From Henricia sp. BOLD:AAB3569 (Eukaryota; Echinodermata; Asteroidea; Spinulosida; Echinasteridae): 64,000 nt of DNA. A program made the translations under genes and the position numbers. Where the stretch lies: positions 62,001 to 126,000 of the forward strand of contig JBBELK010000068.1 of assembly GCA_037783545.1 (NCBI GenBank), given 5' to 3'. The notes under the pieces are model-generated. The model was given only the letters and a program-made list of their open reading frames with translations, made no database searches and was not told the origin of the DNA. Shown here piece by piece: positions 13,401 through 25,400 of this stretch. Every line of letters begins with the position of its first letter. Positions within the stretch are counted from its first letter, which is position 1.

Positions 13401-16400
13401 GGTCTTAAGGGTCTATTTGAGACAAAAATCCATTTACTTGTCAGCTGCATCATGTATGTGTGGCGCAGCCTTCTCCACAAGCAAAGCAGCAAACTGCAGC
13501 AGGAGGATTCGCACCGAGTCCGATGTTCTGTAGGGATTCTCAGGGTCAATGACCTTACTGATGAACACGCTGACCAGGTTGTCTGGACTATCTTGCCCTG
13601 GGTTGGGTGGGCCACCAATCAACTGCAACACAAATCGGCAAGTTTGGAATATACATCCAGGCTAGAGCATTAATTCCTCCCATAGACCCTTTGCATGGGC
13701 GGCGATAAAAGAGGGCAGTCACATTGTCACCGTGCGCCATGCATAAGTAGGCACTTTGTGGTTCTATTGGCACATTTAAATATGAAAACCTATACCCAGC
13801 ACAATATGTGGCAAAGGAACTCCCCCTAACGCCCCTATACCTTATCACACCCTTCCCTTTTGTTAATGCACCAACCCCCCTAAAAACTGAAAGGAATTCC
13901 TTGGATGTTTGAGACACAATGGGGGAACAATGGTAGGGGGATACCCTCTGCCACATATCGTACTGCATATGTGAAAACCTGCCCCCATCATGGCCGCCGG
14001 TGCAAAGGGTCTATAGTGTACTGTATTTGTCCATTCAAAAATACATATGAAGAGCTTCATCGGAAAATGCTGTATATCCGTTTTTGGCATTTGGAGAAAA
14101 CGTCCATTTTATATTCCAACTATGCACTACACTGAATAGCATATTCCAATAAGTAAAACAGTTTTGTTTTGGGGTTATATAACACAATTTGCCAATAATC
14201 TATTTAACAAATATTTAGCACCACCAATCGAGAATGTACTGACATCATTATCTCGATTTTTCTTGGAAATGGCGTTTACTGCGTTTTGCGATGAAACTTC
14301 ATGCGGATATTTTCATGCCCCCCTACCCTCTATACGTAGGATGTATTTATTCACTCTCTAGAAACCCTGAACACTGCTACTTTAGCCAGCATATTACCTG
14401 TTCCCCTTCACCCTTATCAAAGGACGCAGCAAACATAGGAATGATGACAAACTGCAATGCCTTGGCCTTCAGGTCTTGGGGGAACGTCTTTTCATGAAAC
14501 AGCTCCACAAACCTGAAGAACACGTGGCGTTTCTGCTCAACGATATATCCCTGAAAAATAGACAAAAACCCCGTTAACATTTGGGAAAGAACTTTGTTTG
14601 ACAAAGATTTGATGATGATTTGACAAAGAGATTTCCTGATGTGAACGCACGCCTCTTAATTCGACGAAGATTATAATTGCTTAATTTGATAAAGCAAATA
14701 GCTTCATTCAAAGAAGAGATCGTTCCATTCGACGAAGCAAATTTGTAATGTGAACTCTCTCTTCGTTCGACGAAGTGATTTTACACGATGGGGGTGTCGC
14801 ACAACTTCTATTCGATCTTCGTTAGCAGTTGTCTAATGTGATGGTACCCCTGTGCGTTGATATAACAGACAATGGAACTCCAGTAAATTGCCAAAAATGT
14901 AGCGTTACTAACAACCGCTGGGCTAATAGCTTGATTAACCGATTAATCGCGAGTAGTAAACGGTACTCGTAACTATCAGTTTTAAACTACTCGATTAATC
15001 GCGGCGTCGTGAGTACTGTTACATACTCACTGTAACAGGCCTGTTTCCCAGGACACTTAAAAGGCACCCTGTGTGCAAGTGACTTAGCCTATTTGTTGTG
15101 TATGCCGACTATTTCAATTCATTGTGTCCTTTGTGCTAGCCGAAAGTCCGACAAGCATGTTTTGAACCACAACGATCGAGTACAAAGACTGTGGGATCTC
15201 CACGTGTCCATGAGTGTCATGTATTCCCGATTCAATGTTTCATTGCACTACTCGTAAATTCGCGACTACTCACAATTAATACATGCTATGTTACATATGT
15301 GACATAGCTACATGTACGGGTTGAAGGAGAATTATAGCAAACTTATGCCGTCTAATTGCGGAGCAAGACCGTTTGATTTTCATTACTCAAAGGTAATCGA
15401 GGTAGTTTTTTGGGGAGAGAAATACGAAATAATCCTTGCTGAAGTTCACCATCTATGCATTGTTTGAAACAAAATCGGGGCGGCACAGATTAGGCAAACA
15501 TTTTCGCTGTACATTTGGTAACCACACACAAACGTGCATTTTGTTTTTGCATCCCTTTTGATACTTTGCCAACTACTCGCGATTAATCGCTTACTCGCGA
15601 CTAATTGCTGCATCTACTCGCGAGTAGCAAAATCCATTAGTCGTCCAGCGGTATTACTCACCATGAAATTGCCCATAATTTATTGCAGTAATTACTGCAC
15701 TTACAGCACTAGTAAGGAATTGTCATCATACCTTTAAAAACTAGCTACATTAAAAATGAGAATAGGGATGAAAATTCAGCCGACGAAACTCCGAAGATTA
15801 CCTTTGATGGACAATTACATCCAAACAACAAATTGTAAGAAAATATTTGCGCATTTTACTGATAGTTGACGCCAAAATCAAATTGGATTTTACCTGCGCA
15901 ACCTTATCTTCAAGATAGTCTCTTAGGAACTGAAAATTGGGCAGGTATCTGTTGGTGAAGACTCGTAGTAGTTGGAAGAGAAGCTCCACATTGTCAGCAT
16001 GATGCCTATAAAACAAAGAGACAGAATGAATATTGTGAGCTTGTTCCAATTTTTTGACAATATCCTTGCAAAATATATGGATTGAGAGCGTGAAATTTCA
16101 GAATGGTAATAGACCGTGTAGGTTGACCTCGGGAACGTGGGGTTTTTTTTCGGTACCATTTCGACATTACATCAAAATTAGCAGTTTCACCTACCGATTC
16201 AGGGTCCACTGTAAAAATTCTTAAAATCCCATTTATTACTTGAGAAAAGTTGATTGAGCAAAAAACTGACCTTTTATTTCCGTCTCTGAGATAAACTGGT
16301 AAGCCTACATGTAATATAAAAACCACACAGCCATGACAGCGCATCGCTGTCTCCATTTATCGGTGTTTGGGTGTTACGGTAAAGTGATAATTCACAGAAG

Positions 16401-19400
16401 ATCGTCACAACGTTAAAACCCCATTGCCATTTCCACGCGATTAAAGGCAGTATACATGATTGGTATCTCGAAAATCAGACATTTTTTACAGATTTACACC
16501 TAACTTACACAATATAAACATGATGACCATAGAAAACGTCCCCTCAAATGGTTTTGTCTTTGAGAAACGAGTAAAACAATTATTTTTCGTCTCACGATAC
16601 GAAAATAAAATTCGTCCCAAAACCATTTCGCCCAAGTGCCATTTCGCCCCCAAACCACTTCGCCCGAGTGCCATTTCGCCCCAAATCACTTTGTCCAAAC
16701 ACTACATCGCCCAAATGCTACTTCATCCCAAAACCATTTCGTGCATAGGCCGTGGTTCAGGGCGAAATGGTTCAGGGCGAAGTGGGTTTGGGGCGAAAAT
16801 ACTGCAAACCCTTTGTTGACTGTTTTCTCAAAAGTTAGACAAAGTACGGAGCTGGTTTTTGCTCAGGTTGGTTTTAATCATGGATATCTTCAATCACAAA
16901 GGGAGATAAAACTATTTGTAACAGTTTAACAATCATGTATACTATCTTTAAGTAAGAAATGCGACAGGGCTCGAAATACCCGCTGGACCGCTGAACCGAG
17001 TCTAGTATTTTAAGCGCCGGTCTAGTGGTCTTTATGACCGACTAGACCGGCTGTCTAGTGATTTATTTTGTGGACAGTGAAACAAAAAGACCTGTATTTT
17101 TTTGTGAAATAAACAACTCACACTGAAGTCCCATGTCGCACCATCATTACTGTAAAATCATGCAGCATGTGCGCATGAAATTGCACTCCGATCATTCCGT
17201 ACCGTCCGCGTGGACTCGGAGCCCGGTGCAACGGGCTCAACGCAACGCGGACGGTACATGTACGGGATGATCGACCATGTCGAACAGCGTACCGTGCGCG
17301 TGCATGCTGGCCATCTCCGCTTCGCCTTGCCTGGTTGGTTCCCAGTCCAAAGTACCAGTCACGTTAAGGTTTGATGCACTGTTTTGCAACGCCTGAATAC
17401 AGTACGTCATATATAAATAATACATGTGTATTTTCATTGGCACGGTACATGCACAAAATAATACACGTGGTAGACGATATTATTATTCATAGTGTGACGT
17501 ATCAGAGTCGGAATAACACACTGCATGGTCGTGCTTCAGACATGTCAGATGTCATGTTGTCGTTGGACACGGCATGGGAAATTTATAAAACCCGTCGGAG
17601 GTGGTTGGAGGTACCCAAAGGTCCCCGGAGGTAGATTTGTTTTGCTAACGTGTAGTTGGTGCAGTGACGGTAGCTCAGGAGCTACGTTGTATTAAAATAA
17701 CAAGCCGGAGGTAGGTTGTGGCATGTACTACACGGTCACAAAAAATTATACTTCCGGGTTACTCCGGGTTTCAACCACACCCCACGGCATGCACGGGAAT
17801 TTTGACTACACGTGCACGTAAGTTTGTACTAAAATGTGGCGATTTTTAGAAGTTGTATCTAAACCCAAAGAGCCTCCTAAGCGGTCTGCAAAGGAGAAAC
17901 TTGAGGCCGCCCGGCAGTTTGAAAAACGTGGGAAACGGACATTCCAGGAAATTGTGCTTTGTCTTATTTAGAGTTTGGTCCAGTAAAAATATTTTCGGTC
18001 TCGTAAATGGTTTTTGGTACTAGACCGGTGGTCCAGTGGTTTTTTTACCGAAATTCAAGCCCTGTGCGACCACTACGAACTTACTCAGCATAGTTCAGCA
18101 GACACTCCACCAACATCTTAGGTTCATTCCAGTGTGAAGTGCCCACGTTGTCTGTGTGATGTTGCTCTTGGAATGCGTCCGAGATCCAGATTCGTCTGAG
18201 GTGACCAAACTGCAATGGAGGAATTACGTTTCTTGTCAACCCACACTTTAAACCTTCATGATGTGTGCCATCAAATTAGCAGGCATAATTTTAGCCCTTT
18301 GGAAAGAAAACAAAAATCTGAATTTACAGGAAAACAATTTGAAACTGTTTAAAGGCCCATTGTATCATTTGCAATGACCCAATTTTGTTTTTCATGAGTT
18401 GACAATAAAAACCTTAATCAAAGTGTTGATAACAATGGTAACAAATAAACACCACATGAATTTATTTCCGTCCAAAATGGTTTTTCATGCTGGAAATTGA
18501 CAACCGAAGGTGGGTTTCTGAAAAAAGTCCCGACTTTTTTACCATTCACTTGTACACAAAATCTATATATATATTTTCAAGGTTTTCATGTACATGTAGT
18601 ATACACATTCTGCATGCACATAGCTGCAGTACATGTACCGGCCGGCGCGGCACAGTGCAGTGCAGATCTTCCTATATTGTTTACGGTTTTTACATGTACA
18701 ACATGTAAATTATTTACGTCATAACCTCAACGATTAAAAAGCGGGGCCTGCCTTTTATTATTTCTTGTTTTTAATCGACTGGCTAATCCTTGACGGATTT
18801 TTACGTTCTTGGTACCAAATGAAAGCTGATAACTTTTTCTAATCTAGAAAAATAGCAATTTCACTTTTAATTGTTGTTTTATGTCCAAATCCCCCTAAAC
18901 ACAGACAGGCCATCTTTAATGTACACGTACAAGCCATGTAGTGTGAAACCCATTTCAGTGTGCGCATCAATGTGGACGGTTACGGTTATTATATACACTC
19001 GACCAAAAAAGTACTGTCACCAGTAAGACATTTATAGATATTTATTATTAAATTGGATTTAATGTAGGAAAATAATATATCAAATTTTAGCTGAACATAT
19101 CCCTCAAAGGAATAGAGCTCAAGAGAGATCATGATGGCAAGCTTCACTGAACAGGAATGCAACAAAGGAGCGTGGGGTCAGAATGAAAAACACCAAAGAA
19201 CAATGCAACTTGTGATTTGGGCAATTTGTGTGTAGACAATTAGGACATTTTTAAGTAAGTTTGGATTTATCAATGTCTTGTCAAAAACATCCAAATCAAA
19301 ATGGTTAAATTGTCCAATCTGAATCGTGCCATTGCATTAGGTATGGTGGAAGCAAAATACTGAACTGTAACTCCCCTTGCTTGAGTGCAATAAAGTTGAC

Positions 19401-22400
19401 ATCGTTGTTTTTTGGTGTTTTTCATTCTGACCCCACACTCCTTTGTTGCATTCCTGTTCCGTGAAGCTTGCCATCATGGACTCCGTTGAGCTCTATTCCT
19501 TTGAGTGATATGTTCAGCTAAAATCTTATATATTATTTTCCTACATTAAATCCAATTTCATAATAAATATCTACAAATGTCTGACTGGTGACAGAACTTT
19601 TTTGGTCGAGTGTACAGATTCGCAACCATATTCGAACGTGTGCAAAACCTCTCTATTGACCTATACAATGTACTTACCAAAACCGACTTCTGAGGGAGCC
19701 ATTCAGGATCATATTTGACCAGAATGCTGCAGATTAAGATGCTCTGGTACTGCAGCTCCAGCTTAGCTTGGCTGTTGGGACTGCTAGGTCTTGCAACGGG
19801 CTGTTGATAGCAATTAATCAGGTATTGATTAAACTATTGAACAATTAACTGAACAGCCATGTTTAGTCTATGATACACAAAATTAAAGCCTAATACAACA
19901 TTTGAAGTTACCCAAAATTTTACTTCACGAGTTGACCAAAAAAAACCGACTAAAAGTGTTGATAGGAATGGTAACATTATTTTTTTCTCGTGTAAAATGG
20001 TACCTTTGTGGGAGAAATTGATAACTAAATGTGCTTTAAAAAAAAAAAATATTATGCAGACAATTTTGTTACTATTCATTAAACACAAAAAACGTGCATA
20101 GATTTTTAAGGTTTTCAGAAGTAATACTGCATCCGTGTTGCTGAAATTTCTACAAGGCAGTTTATCAACATTATTCTTTAGTTATGTAATGCTGTTGTTC
20201 CTGCTTTTAAATGTTTTCCAATCATGTAATATGTCTTTAAACACAAGGTAGTACTTTAAAGACTAACTGTAGGAGGGTAATTCCTAACTATTGATTGCTT
20301 TCCGGTGACGTCACGCCTTCCATCCACCATTTTGGTGGGCATTTTTCATGACCCACGTGGCTCGAGAAATAACCGGCAAGAAGAGCAAGAAAAGCGCATT
20401 GGTTGCACTTACCCCCATGCTCGAACTTGCTTTATGTTGTTGCGCCGTGGCTGTTGTATCGAGAAAGATAAAAACGCATTTCTTCAGGCTAAAAATCGCG
20501 ATCAAGTAAAAGCACCTTCGTTTTTACAAGCCGAGTGCATGCTCAATAATTTGAACGTATCACAACGCCCGCGTGCGGCATCTTCGAATGAAAATACGCT
20601 GGTGAGTATTTTTTACGCGTGTTCATGTGCGTCTATTGGCGCGCGCGTGCACGCGCGTGACTGTTGACCACCACACATTCCCGGATGTTCTACGTCATCG
20701 AAAGCAATCAATAGGGGTCCAAAAGTATGACATGCTTTTAAAGATTTTCAAGTGTGTTTAGTGATTGAAAGTGGTTTTCCAGTAGAAAATATTTATTTTT
20801 ATTTCCATAAATGCCACTTAAATTTAACGTTTGTGTGTGGATATAAGGCTAATGCAAACTCATTATACAGCTAATTTTCATTGGCGTAGGTAACCCAAGA
20901 CACCAAATTCCTATTCAATATAATGGAACAAATTATGTGGTTTTCCAGTAGAAAATATTTATTTTTATTTCCATAAATGCCACTCAAATTTAACGTTTGT
21001 GTGTGGATAAAGCACCAAGGTTAATGCAAACTCATTATACAGCTAATTTTCATTGGCGTAGGTAACACGGGACACCAAATTCCTATTCAATATAATGGAA
21101 CAAATTATGAGCCCTTATGGTCTTTTGTTTCGAATATTTGTCAGTAATCACAGAACAAAATATTCAAGAAATTGGTGCTGTCCCCTGTAATCACAGGCCA
21201 CAGTCTATTACTGAGAATCTGTGATCATGAGTGGTGATTTTTGATGCACAGGGTGTCGTACATAACTGGGACACCAAACGTTTTGGACCCCTAATTTTGG
21301 GAATTACCCAGGAACAAATTATGCATGAGCTTTCTGATGAAGTAGTTGTTGCTTTGAGAGTATCTTTATATTGATTGCTTTCCGGTGACGTCACGCCTTC
21401 CATCCACCATTTTGGTTGTCATTTTTCATGACCCACGTGGCCCGAGCACTTACCTCCGTTGCTTAACCTTGCTGTATGTTGTTGCGCCATGGCTGTTGTA
21501 TCGATAAAGATAAAAATGTATTTCTTCCAGCTAAAAATCGCGATCAAGTAGAAGCACTTACGTTTTTACAAGCCGAGTGCATGCTCAATAATTTGAACGT
21601 ATCGCAGCGCGCGCATGCGGCATCTTCGAATGAAAATACGCTGGTGAGTATTTTTTGCGCGTGTTCATGTGCGTCTATTGGCGCGCGCGTGTACGCGCGT
21701 GATCGTTGACCACCAAACATTCCCGGATGTTCTACGTAACGGAAAGCAATCAATATTGGTTGGTAACTGGAATAACAGGGTATGCCTGCCTGTGTACCTG
21801 TAGCAGGGTTGTAGTCAAGTCTATCACAAGTCTATCACAAGTCCAGAGCCGATAAAATCACAAGTCCAGAGCCGATAAAATCACAAGTCCAGAGCCGATA
21901 AAATCACAAGTCCAGTAACAAGAAGCAAAGGATGAACACGCACAAAAGAATGCCTTTGTTGGAGTTCATCTGAATAGCTTGCGACTTGAATTAATGCCCA
22001 GGGACTTGTGGTGGACTTGTGAAGGCTTGTGAGGACTTGTGATGGACTCAACTACAACCCTGTATACCTGTGGCTTGTTGAAAGCCAGGTTGATGAGCTT
22101 GATCGTGTTTGCCTGAAGGACGTCTCTTAACGGTTTGGCGTCATCTTGCTTCAAGAGATACTGCAAACAAATAAAGAATAATCAAACAGTTTTACAGACA
22201 TTTACACGCTTAAAGCAGAATCATTTTGAAATGTCCAAATGGTCTTATTCATGTGTGCACGCTAACATGGTCGTACTTGTTTGCATACATAGGTTATGAA
22301 GAAAAAAAATGATGATATAAACTGACTCCTGCATTAAAAATTGAAAAATGTAACAATATTGAAAATGTTTACAATATACAAATAGCTAAAATCAATTATG

Positions 22401-25400
22401 TAATCTGGCTACTGCATCCGTTGCCAGTGATCATATTGTTTTAATATTCATTTACAAATCGGCGTTCAAAGTATTAAAGTACTTACAGCTAGCAGGCTAC
22501 TGAATTGTGAACTGCGGAGGTTGTTTTCCGTCAAGAAGAAGTCGACAGTTTGGCCAGGATATCTCAGAAGATACAACATCAACGGTTCACGGAATGGACT
22601 CCCCACCTACAAACAGAAGGGCACAGTCAGAAAAATAAAATGAAGTGTTAGCTGTAGTTTACATTAGGGGCGTTCGAGATGCTGACACCGGCTAACACCA
22701 ACTTACACCGGAGCGTTCTTTTAGCCACCACGTGCTACACGAGTCTGCCCCGGTGGCAGCCACTACTGCCCGAGCTCGCGGGCGGGTCTGTGGTGTAAAG
22801 CAAGGTGTAATGACGTCACCTAGTAACCGTGAGTAGTAAAACATGGCGGACAGTTTGGAATCGCGACGTGAGTACGAAGAAAAACACTTATTTATGACAC
22901 AAAATAGGAGGGAATTGGGCTGTAAATACATTTTGCTGAACCAGTAGATGTCTGTGGGCATTAAAGAAGTTTATTTCGGTACTTTAGGGCTACTATTTTT
23001 GCGTGGCGCAGGCTTCATTTTTCATCCTGAGTCAAACGATAACGGCGTTTATAAAGCCCCACCTGGCAACAACCTTTGACCACGTGTTGCCAGAATTCAA
23101 AGCGAGACCCTGTGTCGTTCGTTTTGCATCTTCTGGGGGCTTCGCCCAGTGTAAACCCCCTGTTACCCGGTGTAAGCGTCTCAAACGCCCCTAATGTTTC
23201 ACTGGGTCAGAAGTATGATTGATGGCTCCTATTTAATATACAGGTTACAAAAATGAAGTTTGAGCAAAAATGACCCAAAGGTGTTTTAGTAAAAATTACA
23301 AAAATATGCCTTCCAAAAATGCCCCATCTTCTGAAGGCACGCCATGGTATATCAGAGGATTAAAAGTGCAAGTGATTTTTTTTTTACCATCGTCTCTGTA
23401 AAATTCAAATCCGGACACAGCTTTTAGGGTCGTTCCACGAAGTTGGGACCACAATGTGTGACATTTTTTCATTTCCACAAAATGGCAAATAAGCGATCAG
23501 CAAATCGTCATCTATACAATGATATTGCACGACATGGTTAATTTGTCTGTTCTGTGATAATGTTCGAGTCTTCAGTCTTGATGGAGTTCAGCAATTTTGA
23601 ATTATTTGACAAAATGATGGTTACCGATGTAACGGGGACACCACGCCAATTTATCTCAATTCACTCCGACCTTGAAAGTGATCTTGTTGAATTTGACAGT
23701 GTACAGTTCTCGATCTAAACAATCATTTGTAATCTAAAATTGTATTTTTAATCAAACCAAATTTTCACGTTTTTCAAAGAAATCTGTTGAAAACCACCAA
23801 ATGTCACACCTATATTTGCACAAAATTCCATTTTAGTTGACTGAAGTTGGGCAATTCCATGCAAACAGGGACATGGTCCCAAAAAATCAAATTCACTTAT
23901 CTCTAAAAGTAATGGACCTATAGAGATAAACTTTACATAATTTTAAAGCTCTTGAAATAGCCTTTATTTATAAAATAACATCAAAATTGTATCTCGTACC
24001 ACAAAAAAGTTACGTCAATTTATAACCTTTTAACTTGATTTGCAAAAATTCGTATTTTTCAAAATGCGTAATTGTTTTTTAATTTGTTAGCTTAAGATGT
24101 AAGGAACATTTCCAGAAAGATTTGGGGTGGGTACTCTTACAGTTTTTAAGTTATGATAATTTTAACATTGGCTAACATGTAAATAACATGTAAATATAAT
24201 ACATGTCCAGCACATGTAAATACCATGTAAATAACATGTAACTGTGTATGTACATGTTATTTACATTTTGTTCATTGTATTTAGTATTTGAAGCACTCTG
24301 AACCCTCAAAATGTTTTCTAAAGGTTGTTTGAAAAGACTTGATGAGAATTGTGTAAAAAAAGCTTCATTTTGTTCACAACTTAATGAACGGAAAAACTGA
24401 AATGCGAGTGACGGCACTTTTTCCCTCTAACTTTAATACAGTTAGTTGTTGCAAATAATTGTTACCCTCATTTATACTTCAATATGGTAGGTATCTAGTA
24501 CATATAAACATTTGGTTGTTGTACATTTGGTTTGAGGAAACTTTTCAATTGAAACCAAGACAATTTCTGGCATGTCCATTTCACGAAATGCGAGTGATGG
24601 TTTTGTCGAACAGTGTCATGCTCATATTTAGTATCGTTTAATTTTCTTAATACCATTGGGAATGCCTTATATATTGAGTATTGCCAAACCAAAAATAAAA
24701 GAGCAATTCCCTGTATTTTAAAAACTACATCACTAAGATTGTAAAAGTGTGCAAAAAAGTGAAATGCGAGTGACGCTGGAATGGCCCAGTTGCTATATTT
24801 TGTTACAAATAATGGAGGTTCTTAATTTATGTCATGCAACCGCTGGTATTTCTCAGTACTACTGACTAATGAAATTCGCAAGTCCAAAAATATAAGGTAA
24901 AAAAGGTCTCCGATGAAACAGGGGACACCGTATCCCAACTTCATGGAATAACGCTTATGAGTTTACCTCAATGCATAGTGCACTCTCTGCCTTGATAGTG
25001 AGTGTGACGAGCGCCTCCAGTAGCTTGGGCGAGGCAGCTGGTATAGCATGGAAGATGTTGATGATCGCTGAGCATATCTTAATGCTCTCTGTGGCTTTAG
25101 CCTGTATGCTGGTTGTACTGCGCTGGGCGGCGATCGACACCTCCATCCATTTCTTCAGGTGTGTCTGTGGACATTCACAATTGAGAATGTTACTTCCCAA
25201 TAGACTCTTTGCACGAGCGGCCATGACAGAGGGGTAGTTACGTTGTCACTCTGTGTCTTGCACGAGTAGGCACTTTGTGGATCTATTGTCACATTATTTA
25301 AATGCATGTATGAAAACTTGTCTCCTGTCATGGCCGCCAGTGCAAGGGGTCAATACTTATTTGCCGTTTAAACAAAAACGGGAAAAAATTAGAAGGCTAG

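Larger units (their letters stand above)
20273..21310. mobile_element. GGGTAATTCCCAAAATTAGG TIR element, interrupted
   Basis: Left TIR GGGTAATTCCTAACTA is split by the element at 20290-20712 and resumes as GGGGTCCAAAAG. The right TIR ends CCTAATTTTGGGAATTACCC. Relatives: 29438-29875 and 44011-44423. Confidence 0.75.

Noticed and set aside
21839-21917. CRISPR-like array (AATCACAAGTCCAGAGCCG repeats)
   Set aside because: Contiguous 23-bp tandem units with no unique spacers, inside a hAT-like element in an animal intron.
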